Origin: Fratercula arctica
Lineage: Eukaryota; Chordata; Aves; Charadriiformes; Alcidae
Direction of reading: 5' to 3'
DNA: 64,000 bases
Assembly: GCA_947846985.1 (NCBI GenBank)
Contig: CANTUZ010000001.1
Location: 115,895,757-115,959,756 of the forward strand
Position numbers and translations under genes: made by a program. The notes beneath the pieces are model-generated. The model saw nothing but the letters and a program-made list of their open reading frames with translations. It made no database searches and was not told where the DNA came from. Shown piece after piece: positions 1 through 14,221 of this stretch (positions are counted from its first letter, which is position 1; each line of letters opens with the position of its first letter).

Positions 1-3000
1 TCCTCACCACACCTAAATTCATAGGTTTCTAAGTTACTGACAACCAGAGGATATTAAGGTCTAACTCAGGGAATCACGCTACCATTAACCCCAGTCCTGC
101 ACACACTAACATCAACAGCAGCATGTGGAGAAGTGAGCGATTAGTCTACAACACAGCAGTGAAAAATAAAGACTTCATTGTTTTGGTAGAAACTATCTGC
201 TGTACAATGGAACGCTCCAGACACCTGTAAGATGAAGAAGGTTTGGAAGCACTTCAAGCATACAAGTACAGAACAGGCACAAAGCCTTTCTCTCTGAGTG
301 AACTTTTGATGTATTTTCAGGACCGTGTAACCAGCTACCCTGAAAAGCTTGATAGTGGATGCTAAATAAAATTAATAGTATGTGGTAGAGCTTTTGACAT
401 GGCATGAAAAACCCCAAATGGTACTGATGATGTACTAAACATCAGAGAACAGAGATAAAAGACCCTACTTCTGGGTAAAGGACTTTATTTTACAGATACT
501 GAATGCATGACCACTTGTCCTTAAATCTAACTGATTTTAAATAAAATTAATAGCTAGAAAAGACAGAAGCAAAATAAAAAGCTATAAATGCAGTACTGAT
601 GAAACAATAAATTCCATAAAATAAGAGATTCTTCTTGTGTAGCAGGTTTTATTTGTTCTATGCAAGTGATCAGCCATTTTAAACAGTTTTGAGACCAAAT
701 AAACCAAAACTGAGCAAAAGAAGACAAGTTATTTCACACAGGTAACCTACTGGAAAGAAAACCTGCATGCACACAGACACACCTTTGCGACAATATAAAA
801 ATGTGTGCTTCATTACAGGAGAAGCAGTGACCAAGAATGCTAAAGATGCTGTAAGCTCCATCTTACTAGATAATAAAAAGGTATTGGATTCCTGTGTATC
901 AATTAAAATTCTGGAAATACTCATAAATCCACAGATATTTAAATATAGTTATTTTTTAACAACAAAAAAATCCCACAAAAAAGTTATACCTCTTTCATTC
1001 TTGACTGAGTGACCACAAATTTCAGGTGGTTCAAGTTAATTTCTCTTGTTAGAGAAACATTATTATCACAAAATCACATTTACTAAACTGTGTTTATTTA
1101 TACGACATAGATGTTTTTTGCTATATTATGAACGTGTCTTACATGAACTTTGATATGAAAATGCAGTTATATATTTTGACATTTCGCAAAATCAGCTCAT
1201 CTATCCCATTCACTGTTCTCCCCGCTTCTGCAAATACGCCTGTCCTCCTTGAGCTATTTTCTTTCCACTTCATGAACAAGAAAAGCAGCAGCAGACTCAA
1301 AATATCTGTTGCCTGGTACTGCTCAGCAGATTCGTTTCCGTGCATATTCATACTTAATCAGGATCTTGCCATTTGCAGTATCAGTATTAACCACTGCCCT
1401 TTTCCTTTCTGAGCACAATTATGAATGATTAACAAGACTTACAGTTCATTACAGACTTGTAATACAAGCTATTTTTTCAGTGATCTGTTTTGTACCTTCA
1501 GCATTATGCAAGGCTGGCGTGGTACTTCACAGCAGAATGTTATTAGTACTCTAACTTTGCTGTTCTTTCAATGTCTTCGATTATTGGAACCTACGGCTTT
1601 GATGAATAAATATCATGAAGTAAGAGCTAGGATGTAAACTGGAATCCAAAGAGCACGGTATCAGGGAAGACACAAAACGGCCTATAGCTGAGCCAAGCTC
1701 AGGATTTCTTTTTAGAAACCTGAATTTTAACCATACAGCCTGATATATCTGAAAGGAGCAACGTCACCTGGACAGTGCACAGTTTGTAAAATCACTGCTA
1801 GTTTCTGATGCCATACCAGCACTTAAGGAAAAAAAATAAAACCAAAACCCTGATACATCCACATGAGCTCAGCCTCACCTTCCCAGTTCTCCACCAAGGA
1901 CAACGTATATGTGAAAAATACCATGGCTCAGAGTATTTTATGTTTTATACTTTTGTAAAATTTTTGTTGTGACAAAGTGCCTTGCAATATTTGAAACTAT
2001 TTTCTGTTCTTAAAGCATTATACATGTAATACCTTGTTACTCTGCGAGGTGAGAAAATAGCAAAGTATTACCTCTACAATACATGAGGCTGAAAGCCCCT
2101 TCCTTTGAAAATCAGTTTTCTTCACCTTAAACTGAACTGCTGTGAAGCGTGGTCCATCTTCAGGGGCTTCAGAGCAGGACTGGTGATATAAATATGGGAT
2201 CATTCAAGCATTTGAAGAGACATCAGAAATGTGCTTGTCTCCAATTATTCCTTGAAGATTCACCAATAAGCAAAGAGTAAGAAAAAATGTTAATCTCCAG
2301 AGATGCGTACAAGCTTCATGCATATGCCAGAATCCACCACGTCTTTCTTGCCATTGCCATGGAGCCTAGGACATGGAGAGGTCCTTACCAGAAGGTAACT
2401 GAAACAATTAAATAGAAGAGTTTCACTATGAAGATATGTGGAAGATAAGTGCCCCAAGAAGAGGAAACACGGGCAAAATATCCCACTCAAGATAGCTCAG
2501 GTCCCTAGTAGACACATCCAGTGAATACCTCTGGAAGAAGACTGCATCTTTTACCCCTAATCAATTCAGCCAGGAACACCTAAAATGCTAATGACTTAAT
2601 GGCATAAGACACAGATATTTCCCTGGAAACAGTGGCAAGGACTGGGGGGATGATGCACTATACGTTGCATGGATGGAGAAATGGGAGAGAAGAAAATTGT
2701 GCTCTTTTGTAAGGGTTTCCAGGCACTCAAACTTTCCTTCAAAAACCTGTCTAGAATTCAGGACAAAGACTATGCTTATCAAATACCATTTCACATTTCT
2801 TCTACAAGCTCAGTTAGTAGCTATACTCTTCAGAAATGTCAAAGCTACAATTCCCTTGCTGTTATATTTAAGGAGAAAGGGTAGGGATTATGCAGGCACA
2901 GCATGATTCACTCAGACACTGTCATATTCTACTTACAGCTACCACTGTGTAAATAATCACTAACACTTGGGAAAAAAAACACACACACGCACCCAACCAA

Positions 3001-4070
3001 AACCATTTCTTTTTCTATTGAAAGAGGTTTGAAATTTGGTGACTAAAGTTATTAATACCAAGATAAGGTTATGCAAAAATAGTTCAGATCCTTAGAGAAC
3101 TGTCTTGTAAAACACTTCTGAAAATGAAGAAATTAAAATAAAATGAAATTAATAAATTAAATAAAATTAATACTTCCTTTCTGGCTGATAGGATTGCCTC
3201 TCAAGGCTTCTGATTAACTCCGGAACAAGATTTAGCTACTATTTCCTTACAATCAAACAGTCTATTCTGCAAGAATCTGCTAAACGTCTGCTAACATCTT
3301 CTGAACATCTTCTAAACAGCTGCTAAATTTTATGACTCCTCCACTCCTATGATCACTTCAGAGCTCAGTCACAGCTCTGCCAATCTGTTCCAACAGATTG
3401 CTCCGCTATAAAATGAAACTGCATAAACCAATGAAAGAACTTCAGCCACCAGTTCTAGGGACTGGAATTAGGGTGGTTTGGGTGTGCAACATCATTTTTC
3501 ATAAAATAATACTCAGGAACAAGTTGGCACGTGCGAAACAGTTTCTGGCACTATACTGTTGGACTGTCCTAACTTTGGGGTAATTTGACAGTTTCGGCAT
3601 TGAATATACACATAGTTGCAGTTTTTAAGCTCTCTCCTGGTTTTTAGTACTTAGGAATATAAAAGACGTGAGAAAAGAGTGACAGAGAAAACACAAAATG
3701 TACATGGCTGTCAGCAAATTTCAGGTATAAAAGATACCCAGATGCAATCCAAAATAGGACATTTTCATCGTACTTTTTCCTCATACTCGGCATTAATCAC
3801 ATCTATTTCTTTATAACATTTCTTTAGGATTGCTCTGCATATATTTCACTTTTTTTTAACTTACAAGCAAACACAGTGATGAAAAAAGTGTTGGAACAGT
3901 ATTATTTTTGACAATTACTTTAAAAAAAAAAATCTTTCATAAAAGAACTACATCAAATGCTACAACCCATTACCACAATAAAACCACTCAGTTTAAGTCC
4001 AATACCACTGACAAAAAAGAAAACTGCCATATTGTGAGCAGAGATAGGTACAGTCACCATACGTTTCTCG
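1..4070. other. Gene-free AT-rich stretch
   Basis: Reading frames are all under 82 codons, overlap on both strands and match nothing I know. A short A-run with CA repeats at about 2971-3001 is the only low-complexity tract of note. I recognise no repeat family, RNA gene or exon. Confidence 0.7.
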
Positions 4071-6330
4071 TAGAATCATAGAATCATTTAGGTTGGAAGA
4101 GACCTTTAAGATCATCAGGTCCAACTGATAAACTATCACTGCCAAGTCCACCACTAAACCATGTCCACACTAAACCAAGTGCCACGTCTACACATCTTTT
4201 AAATACCTCCAGGGATGGTAACTCTACCACTTCCCTGGGCAGCCCATTCCAATTCTTAATAACACTTTCGGTGAAGAAGTTTTTCCTAATATTCAATCTA
4301 AACCTCCCCCGGCACTATTTGAGGCCATTTGCTCTTGTCCTATTGCCTGTTACTTGGAAAAAGATACAGACTGACACCCACATCGCTACGATCTCCTTTC
4401 AGGGAGTTGCAGAGAGAGATAAGGTCTCCCCTCAGCCTCCTTTTCTCCAGACTAAACAACCCCAGTTCCTTCAGCTGCTCCTCATACAGACTTGTTCTAC
4501 AGACCCCTCACCAGCTTCAGTGCCCTTCTCTGGACACGCTCCAGCACCTCAATGTCCCTTCTGTAGTGAGAGGCCCAAAACTGGACACAGTAGTCGAGGT
4601 GAGGCCTCACCAGTGCCGAGTACAGGGGGACGATTACTTCCCTAGTCCTGCTCACCACACTTTTCCTGATACAGGCCAGGATGCTGTTGGCCTTCTTGGC
4701 CACCTGGGCACACTGCTGGCTCATATTCAGATGGCTGTCAACCAATACCCCCAGGTCCTTTTCTGCCAGGCAGCTCTCCAGCCATACTTCCTCAAGCTCG
4801 TAGTGATGCCTGGGGTTGGTGTGACCCAGTTGCAGAACCTGGCACTTGGCCTTGTTGAACCTCATACCATTGGCTTTGGCCCATGGATCCAGCCTGTCCA
4901 GATCTCTCTGTAGAGATATCCTACCTTCAAGCAGATCAACACTCCCGCACAACTTGGAGTCGTCTACAAACTTAATGAGGGTGCACTCAGTCCCCTTCTC
5001 CAGATCATTGATAAAGACATTATAGAGAACGCACCCCAATACTGAGCCCTGAGGAACACCGCTTGTGACCGGCCACCAGCTGGATTTAACTCCATTCACT
5101 ACCACTCTTTGGGATGGGTCACCCAGCCAGCTTTTTTACATAGCAAAGAGTATGCCCATCCAAGCCATGAGCAGGCAGTTTCTCCAGGAGAATGCTGTGG
5201 GAAACGGTGTCAAAGGCATTACTAAAGTCCAGGTAAACAACATCCACAGCCTTTCCCTCATCCACTCAGCGGGTCACCTTGTCATAGAAGGAGATCACAC
5301 TAGTCAAGCAGGACCTGCCTTTCATAAACTCATGCTGACTGGGCCTGGTTGTCCTGTAGGTGCCACGTGATGGCACTCAGGATGACCTCCTCCATAACCT
5401 TCCCCAGCACCAAGGTCTGACTGACAGGTCTGTAGTTCCCTGGATCCTCCTTCCAGCCCTTCTTGTAGATGGGCATCGCATTTGCTAACCTCCAGTCAAC
5501 TGGGACCTCCCCGGTTAGCCAGGACTGATGACAAATGATGGCAAGTGGTGTGGTGAACACTTCTGCCAGCTCCCTCACTACCCTTGGGTGGATCCCATCC
5601 GTCCCCATAGACTTATGTGTTTCTAAGTGGTGCAACACATTGTTAACCATTTCCTCCTGGGTTATTCAGGCTTCATTCTGCTCCCTGTCCCTGTCATCCA
5701 GCTCAGGGGGCTGGGTACCCGGAAAACAACTGGTCTTACCATTAAAGACTGAGGCAAAGAACGCAAAAGCACTTCAGCCTTTTCCTCATCCGTGGTCACT
5801 ATGTTTCCCCCCGTATCCTTTTGTTGCCAATGTATTTATAGAAACATTTTTCATTGTCTTTTAAGGCAGTTGCCAGATTAAGTTCTGGTTGGACTTTGGA
5901 CCTTCCAATTTTCACCCTGAATAACCTCACAACATCCTTGTAGTCCTCCTGAGTTGCCTGCCCCTTATTTCCAAAGGTCAAACACTCTCCTTTTTTTCTT
6001 GAGTTCCAGACAAAGCTCTCTGCTCAGTCAGGCTGGTCTTCTTCCCCTCTGGCTTGTCTTTTGGCACATGGGGACGGCCAGCTCCTGTGCTTTTACGATT
6101 TCCTTCTTGAAGAACGTCCAGCCTTCCTGGACTCCTTTGCCCTTCTGGAATGACTCACAAGGGACTCTGTCAACCAGGCCCCTAAACAGGCCAAAATCAG
6201 CCCTCCAGAAGTCCAAGGTGGTAGTCCTGCTGACCCCTCTCCTTACTTCTCCAAGAATCAAAACTCTATCAGTTCATAATCACTGTGCCCAAGACGGTTT
6301 CCAGCCATCTCATGAAATCCTCAGTTCGAG
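4071..6330 (-). mobile_element. CR1 LINE retrotransposon, 5'-truncated
   Basis: This is a non-LTR retrotransposon of the avian chicken repeat 1 family, inserted on the minus strand. The 3' end (4071-4090) shows the diagnostic CR1 terminus, a tandem of TAGAATCA-type octamers when read on the plus strand, immediately after the ORF2 stop. The body holds the linker, reverse transcriptase and C-terminal part of ORF2 in collinear order. The 5' part, including ORF1 and most of the endonuclease, is missing, as is normal for CR1 copies. The left end is sharp; the right end (about 6310-6345) is placed where similarity to CR1 protein fades. A full element is about 4.5 kb, so roughly half remains. Confidence 0.95.
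4084..6325 (-). pseudogene. CR1 ORF2 remnant (reverse transcriptase), frame-broken
   Basis: ORF2 fragments appear in order on the minus strand. Positions 6261-6028 hold the linker with TTTLDFWRADFGLF; 5981-5799 hold NLATALKDNEKCFYKYI; 5650-5330 hold the RT fingers with TPLAIICHQSW and EDPGNYRPVS. Positions 5105-4497 hold the palm and thumb, and 4296-4084 hold the C-terminus ending GLFQPK and TGA. Start positions modulo 3 are 0, 2, 1, 2 and 0, so several indels have shifted the frame. In the palm segment [10 protein letters not shown] at residues 15-24 and the catalytic box FVDD at 46-49 are intact, with both aspartates kept. CR1 enzymes usually read F/YADD here, so Val replaces Ala. That segment stays open for 202 codons, but the element as a whole cannot make ORF2 protein. 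Confidence 0.93.
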
Positions 6331-9300
6331 CTTTTTGGTAAATCTGACATTACTTAATTTGGCAAACACTGACTATGCAAGATAATAAACTGTGGTATAG
6401 TTTAGGTTTAGTGTAGAGTACTTGTTCAACACGGAAAATGTATTTCTGATGAGATTAATGCACAGATTCTAGAAGATTCACTTTTTCCATTCTAGCTTTC
6501 AGCTAAGTAGAAACCTTACAAGTAAATAGTATAATGGAGATAAGGCAATATAAAACCATAAAATTTCAGCATTTCATCCCTTGATGGCTGCACAAGGAAT
6601 TCTCTAAGTGATATAACTTTTCAACTGAAGTTTCAATAGCTTAAATATGTTCCTCTGAAGCTGGTCTAATTTTAGGCTCCTTTACGGTCTCATTTAGGGC
6701 TCTAAGTGACAACAGCATTTATTTATTCTTTTGTTCTCTCTGATTGCACAAACCCACAGTGTCATAGTAAGAAAAAGCTACAGAACACTTTAATAATGTG
6801 GAAGCACTTCACTTGAAGCTGTGAGATGAAATGCTAGAGATAATTTAAATTGAACTCACTGAACCAAAATCCCAGGCAGATCATACTGTAGGCTCAGATT
6901 AAGGCCTTGATCTTCATAAGAAGCCTGAATGAATCTGGAATATGGATCTGACTCCTCCTACACTGTAGGAAATCTAACTCTAATCAGCTGCTTGGACGTT
7001 ATCTTTTTGCTCAACTCTGTCACAGCACTTATTCTTTCTTACACAGATATAGTTTATTACTTTAATTTTCAACTGCCTCAAATATTTTCAGTAGCTTCAG
7101 AAGATTCTTGTCACACACCACTGCCTGTCCAACCAAAACCAAGTTGCTCTGCATCAGTTTTACTACCATTTCAAAACAATTTTCCACTATAGTTATCTTT
7201 CCATTCATCTGGGACCTGATTCTGCTCTCATGGCCATGTCTGCAGCAGCATTGCCATTAGTGTGAACATACAGGTATCTTTCTTCTGCGTGTGCTTTTTC
7301 CTCATTTCCTTACCAATATCAGGACGCTATGTCTGTTTTTACTTTTAGTTTTCCTCTTAGCATTTAATGAAATTCTTTGATTTTTTGCACTTGCTTTTTT
7401 TTTTTTCCTCCAAAGACCATATAAAGGCAGCCAGTGTTCTTTTTCCTAGAAATCTAGGAAATATTGATTCTACAGAAATGTGATGCTTCTCTTTTCCTGC
7501 TCTATTTCCCTCAACTGCTCTTCGTAGCACTTTTCCACTGATATTGTTTTTAAAGGCAGCGGCATAAAAGAGTTAGTATGAAAAAGGAAGACAGGCATTT
7601 GACTTCTTACACCTCTGTTTTTTCACAACAACCATTATTTCCTCTATGATCATGCTCTTCAACAAAAGTAAGAAATGGTAGCAGGGGGTTTCTTATTTAG
7701 GATTTGACTAGATGCATGTAAAACTTAAAAAAAGTGATAAGACACATCACGTACTACTACTCTAATAATGCAAACCTTGCCTCAGAGTTAAATACTACAA
7801 GAAGCATCCATGAAGCCATCATGTTGTTTGTTTTTTTTTTTTCTAAAAACAAACCATTTGAACACACAAGATTACACCAATATTTTCAACTTCATCTGGG
7901 TCTGGGTCTTCATTGTGTTGAGGTATGTTACTGGAGAAGAGTTGACTGTTATCAGAGTGACATCTTCAAATTATTTCTTTATTAAAAAGGCATTTTGATT
8001 AGATTTAATTATATAGCAATTATGAAAGCTACTGAAAATACTGAAATGTACTTACTAACCACGGTGCAGAACTAGTGGCAATCTTATTTCTCTTCTAATT
8101 AGTCAAAAAAGAAACTTAGGGAACTGATGCTGAACTCTGTAAAAGTTCTCCTGTTTAACTGAGCCAGAAGTTACCTTTAAAATGCATATCTTTGTTGTTG
8201 TTCTTGTTGACTGGAAGGTTTGTTCACAATTGTCTGCACAAATTCCTGTCACAGGTTCAATTCCTGAGACATTATAGACATTTACTGCTCTATAATAAAA
8301 TTTTCTTATATGGTCTTTTGTCATTCACAGCACCGGTAAAAACAACTATCCCTACAAACCCATTCATACTAAAAATGTAATGAAAATAAAACTTTTTAAT
8401 ATACTTTCTATCTTGTTCTGTGTATTCTATTATCACAGAAAATGAATTACCTCCCTATTGAAGAACACATCCTATTCACAAAAAAATAAATGTGTTTTTT
8501 GCCTAAAAAAAAAAATATATGAAGACAATAACCTTGCATTTTGCCATCCCCTGCACTTCAGACAGCATGGTGATATTTAGAGTACCAATTTCATAAAATT
8601 TATACTCTCTGATTACAGTCTATATGTGACAAACTCAAGATCAGTAATATTTACTAACATAAGTCCTGTCATTTGTTAGACATGGATAATTTCCCATTTG
8701 ACCCTGGAAGGATCTTGAAATGCTTCTTTGACTAGAGAGCCATGGGCTCTCTGCAAGGACCAGTGAAATGGCAAAAGAAATTATTCAGCTCCAATTGTTC
8801 CTTCACAGTTGTCTCTACTGGTAATTTTTTATCATTTTGTCCAGTACAGTGTAAAATGCACTAAGTAAACATCCTTTGGGAACCTGTTATGTGGTCAGTT
8901 TTATTAGCGTATCAGGACATTTTCTGTAACACTTCTGCAACATAATTTAAAAAATAAAATAAAAAAAAATCACCTAGTTACTTCATGCAGGCAATCCAAC
9001 CACACTTTGTGTGCATTTAACTTTGCATTTTACAGCCTTCATCTGTTTGTAAATGATGCCTCTTACTACTTTTCCACGGCTGACAAACCAGTCTCCAGAC
9101 GACCTGCTCTTGCTCACCCAACCGATTACCTTTGAAATCCTTTTAACAGAGAAGTCTGATCTCTTTTAGCTGTTTTAGAAAGAAGCAGACCCATGCTACC
9201 GTTTTCAAGCACTCTGGAGCCTGCTGCAGTTTTATAACCTAGGCTAGTAAGATCCAAAAAAACCCCACAGATCAGGTGAATCAGAATTTGTTGCTTTGGT

Positions 9301-12300
9301 TAACCTCAAAATAGGTTAATTTAAAAATGTTTAAATATTTTTTCATAAACAAATGCTCTAAAAAAAATTACTATGAAATTTCAAAATAAAGTATCTCCCT
9401 CCTTTTCAATCCAAATTAATCAAATACGTTCTTCCAAAAATAAACTGTTTTAAAGTGTTGAGTTGATATTAAAATTTTCATTTTGAAATTGGTTCCACGC
9501 TAGCAGGATGCCAATATTGCAGTTTATAGTAAAGACAATCCAAACAACAGAAAATTAAATGGATATCACATTTTAGGTCTGAACTACTTCAATAAGAAAA
9601 ATCTCTCATCACCTTAGAACAGTATTATTTAATTCTTAAGAGCGCAGAAGGCAAAGAAAATAGGTGCAGTTTTATTTAACTTAATTCAAAGGGTATTATT
9701 CTCTGAACTTTTTATTGAGTTACCCAAAATGTTGAATTGGCAAGATTAAATGGTCTTTAAAAAACCCAACAACCAGCCTCCAAAGGATTATTTTAGCTGG
9801 GGGGGAGCTGTCTATTACAGAAGAAGAAAACCAAAAATCTTAGTGTATCTTCCCATGCCTACTGAGGCTGGCTCATAAAATAGGTGGAGGCTTATCAAAG
9901 AAATTTCAAATCAACCCCTTCATGCAGTTTAATTTTAGCATTTCTCCCCTTCTCTTATTCCTATAAGAACTCTTTATTGTACCTAAAACCATGATAATTG
10001 GAATAATTTTCTGCTGTATGTATTCAAACATTAGGAAGGCTCTTACTTGAATGTTACCTTATTATATTATGTATTGCGCTTCTAATTCTTGATTAAGAGC
10101 ATTAAATGTAGGGTTAAGTGAAGCATAACTGGGAGTTACCTATGAGACTATGAAAAGATTACCTTCACACACCTAAAGGAGAAAACAGCTTCAAAACCAT
10201 TAATTTCTTAAAACCTTGGGGGGATGGGGGTGGAGGTTACTATCTGTGATTCTGACACAGAGCAAACAGAGAATAAACAGATGATAAAGGGCACGAGATC
10301 AGAATCACTAGCCACCACTGTTTCCATACGGACGTTTCAGTTGTTGAGAGCAGAAACCCCAAGGTAATATCTGTCTCAGTGCAGCACTTGAGCCAACAAT
10401 ACAATCATCTTATCTTCACTTCCTGCCATCGTCATTCAAGTATATTCGAGCAGAAGTGAGGAGTCCCCCAGTGATTTAACAGTGGAATCAAATTCCTGGA
10501 AGATTACAAATCTTTCTAAAGCCTAATGACCCAGTCAAAAAGTCTTTCTATAAACAAGATACTTGAGCTTGTGGATATTAATTGGTGTAGACTATCAAAT
10601 TCAAATGCATTAGCTGTTTCTAAAAGCATCATCTGTGCATCTACTGCAAATTCAGTAATTGTTGATGTCTCTACAAGGTCTTCCGCATCAGCTGTAGCAG
10701 GGAATTTCTAGCAAAAATAGAATGAAGAAGCTTCTCAGCCTAACTATATTTTATTGAATTAGTTATAAAAGTTGATATTTATTATTTGGAAGTTGGATAA
10801 AATAACCAGGAAAAAGGAAAAGAGGCTTTTAGTCACATTAAGTCAGTGGGTTCAACTGTATAAATAATAGTATCCATTCTTCTTTCACTGTTATTTCTGT
10901 GAAAGTCTCAGAAGTAAACTACTGCAATAAGTTGCAAGATACTAATTTTACAAGAATAAGAGAACAGCCAAGCCTGCTGCCTCAATCAGCTTCAGATCAC
11001 GGGAGAGCTTCAGTAGCTTCTTCAAGCAGTTGTACAGACCAAATGGAGGTTTTATGAACTACAAATCCTGCTTACTGATTTTTGCCTTTATAATTTCAAG
11101 AAGTGCTCATAGAATACTAGAAGTACAAAGAAAACAAACCAAAAAGAAAAATCTTTGACTTTTAGATAAGACTGTGTAACCTAATCAGACAGATAACACT
11201 TCTCTGACCCTAAATTCATTGACCTCACAGCAGATTTCATCTCAAAGAAAATTTTTTCTTTCTTTTCAATTCTTCTCCTACACCTGCATACTTTTTTGAG
11301 GCAGCCTGTTTATTCAGAGTGTATCGCCTCCGTTATTATTATTGTTACTAGCTATAGTGCACTGTTGCAAAGCTACCCTTCCTACAATGGCACAAGCAAG
11401 CACGGGTGCAGTGCAGCAGACTCTAAAGATCTTTATAGGTGAAAGCAGTTTTTTGGGGTTTTTTTGGTTTTTTAAGATACACAAAACACAACAAGACTGA
11501 AATGGCAATATGGCCAAATACTGTGCTATGGGAATTGGCTTTGCAGCATCTTGGTGTCTCTAAGCAGAGACGAAAGCCTTTGTTGTCCAAAGAGTTGTGC
11601 AGTAAATGAGTCAGACTTTGGAAGACAGTTGGAAGAGGGGTTTACTTATCTCTAAGGACAGAAGGGACTGCATTGCAGACATTCACGCCAAGAGAATATC
11701 CAAGACTTCGCTACAGCATGAGGATGAGAAAAGATCCAAGATGAAGAAGATGTTGACCAGAATGAAGAGAAGAATAATGATAAAAATATGCAAGGATGCA
11801 AAAAAGAAAATAGCAGCTAAGCACCAGTGCAGGGGAACTGGTAATGCTGAGTTTAATTTATTGAAAAATGTCAGAACATAGACATTTTATAATTTTGGTG
11901 CAGAAAGAGAGATTTAGCAAACACCCACGTCTGCCTTCCTGTCCTTCCCTGTTGTAAGGCAGCACTGAATTCGTACAGGCGTACCTTACGCAAAACAGTT
12001 TAAGTTTGGCAAAGTTAGGAAAAGACCTTCTTTATGATGGGAACTGGCAGCCAGCATTATTTGCATTTTACTTGTTTGCATTTTTAATTGTCATATAGCT
12101 ACAGGAAGGGAATTTAACAGAAATAGCTCCTCTGAAATAATTAGATCTAAAAGCACCTAACTGTTTAAAAAAATACACACAACTCTCAATGTCAGAAGAG
12201 ACTATACTTTTCCCAAAGTTGTGAAGTAATAAGATTTTAAAATTTGTTCCCCAGAAGGATTATAATACCATTAGCCTTAGGCAATATAAAAATTAAACAA

Positions 12301-14221
12301 AAGAGATTATAAAATGCTCTCTCCTGCTGTAGTCTAACTCTGAAATAGAGCTTTGGAACTGAAGTGGCGAATAAGCAATGCAATCTTAAGGGCAATTTTT
12401 CAGTATCTAAGGCAGCAGGTTTGTACCAAAATGTTTAGTAAAGCATTGTTCTAACAAGATTTTGATAGAAAATGTACTCTCATTTTTGTACCCTATCTCA
12501 AAGAATATGCTTGAGAATTAATTAATGTTTTCAGAAGACTGAAGTTTCAGACAGACATTTCAGATTTTTTGAAAGGAAAACCTCACTTAATTCTGAGGCA
12601 GAGGGTTTCTTTGCTCTTAATTATTAGCTCCATTATTTCTCATAATCTGGAAATCTAGAAGCTGTGAAAGTATAGAAAATTCAGAATCTACTTTATTTCA
12701 GATATCCTTTCCTAGTTTCTTCATTAGAAAGACACCCTAACAAAGTTACTGACGTCTCTTCTATATTTTGTGAAACTAATGTTAATATGTGTTTTAATGA
12801 AAATGCTGTAATTTTTGTTCCCATATGTCCACTCACGGTAGGTTCTTTTCTGCTTTAAATAGATGTGTTATTTTTCCTGACTTTACCTTTTACTTCATTC
12901 CTACAGGGAATAAAACGTGGAACTGGACCATTCAAAACCAGCATCTAAACTGAGAACAGCCTACTTCTCTAGTCTCCTTGGCTATGGACACAGGATTTAT
13001 TTTCAGAGAGAGTTTGCTGAGGTCCAGAGCTAAGTCATGGAACGAGCCGATGGTTAAGTACTATGGACAGTCAGGAGTTCGGCGTGTAAGCTAAATCCCT
13101 GTTCCTATGTTTTGCCCACACAGAGCTATTGGGGAATTAAAGTCATTTTGATGTTGAACAAATTCTTCACAAATTGTGTGGGAGATTAAGATTGTACGTA
13201 CAACCTGATAAACCTTCAGCTATACAAAACAGTGACAAAAGCATACGTACTCCTGCAAAATATTCTGTTTTCAAGGGCCATAAGACTTTGTTGAAAGTAC
13301 CTATATAGTGTGGAGAAGAGGAACGTGGCAACCCGATTGCCATTTGGATGTTGCACAGCTAAGGGGAGACAGAGTTTGAAAGCTACATTACATTCAGCTG
13401 ACGAGGTGGCTGGGGATGCAGCAGGCTCCTCCAACTTCACAGATGGCTTTGTAGCAAAGGACAGAGAAGGCTGCCTACGCTCGGCTGCTTCTCTCCTCAG
13501 CCAAACCGAATAGCCCCCTCCACCCTGGGGAGAGAGGAGGCTGGAGGGTCCTCCTGTGTCAGACAAGGAAGCTCTGCTGGAGCCTTTCCAGCCCCCACCC
13601 GTCCGCTCAAACCATTTGCTTGTGCATCTCTACCCTGTGGACACAATGGTGTGCGCAGTTCCTCACTACCGCCTCTGAAGGGGGATTTGCTGGGCTGCTA
13701 AGCACTACGGGCTCCAGCTAGACCCTGCAGGAGGGTCACACTCCAGGAAACTCGTCTCAGTTCTGCCCCTGCTGCCCACATTCCTTAATTAAGGATGAAT
13801 GGATCTCACAAAGAGATGAGTAGTGAGGACAGTGTGCCTGAAAGAAGCCCACACAGGCTAAAGAAAAACTGCTGGCATTTGGGTTTCTAAAATATAGGGA
13901 ATATTAATATGAAGTATTTCCTGGGGCATCCTCTCACAGTTTTGAGCTTTACCTATGAGGACACTGTCATACAGCTCTTTTTCATAGTATAGTGGGAAAT
14001 CAAGTGATAGAAAGATCAGCTGATACACATTATGCAGTTTGAGCAGGAAGCACTGTGAAACAGCAACATGAAATCAGAATTTTTTTTTTTTAAGATAAAA
14101 ATTCCTTTCCTTAGATATGAAAACCTTTTCTATTTAGCAAGCAAAATCAGCACCTTAACTGCATAATATTTTTACATAGGTTAACTGCAACCATTTAATG
14201 AAATATGGATTTGAAACATCT
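6331..14221. other. Gene-free stretch with a GC-richer patch near 13.3-13.8 kb
   Basis: It is mostly AT-rich with no recognisable repeat. A small T/G tract lies at 11448-11473. The longest plus frame (11606-11881, 91 codons, Lys/Arg-rich) resembles no family. Around 13310-13760 the base composition becomes clearly richer in G and C, with several CpG, giving opposite-strand frames of 67 and 116 codons that look accidental. Confidence 0.65.

Noticed and set aside
4271..6385. Plus-strand frames of 87-194 codons
   Set aside because: These are antisense shadows of the CR1 ORF2 reverse transcriptase remnant on the minus strand.
11606..11881. Lys/Arg-rich frame of 91 codons that looked like a small basic protein
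   Set aside because: There is no recognisable domain, and A/G-rich DNA gives such basic frames by chance; no promoter or splice structure supports it.
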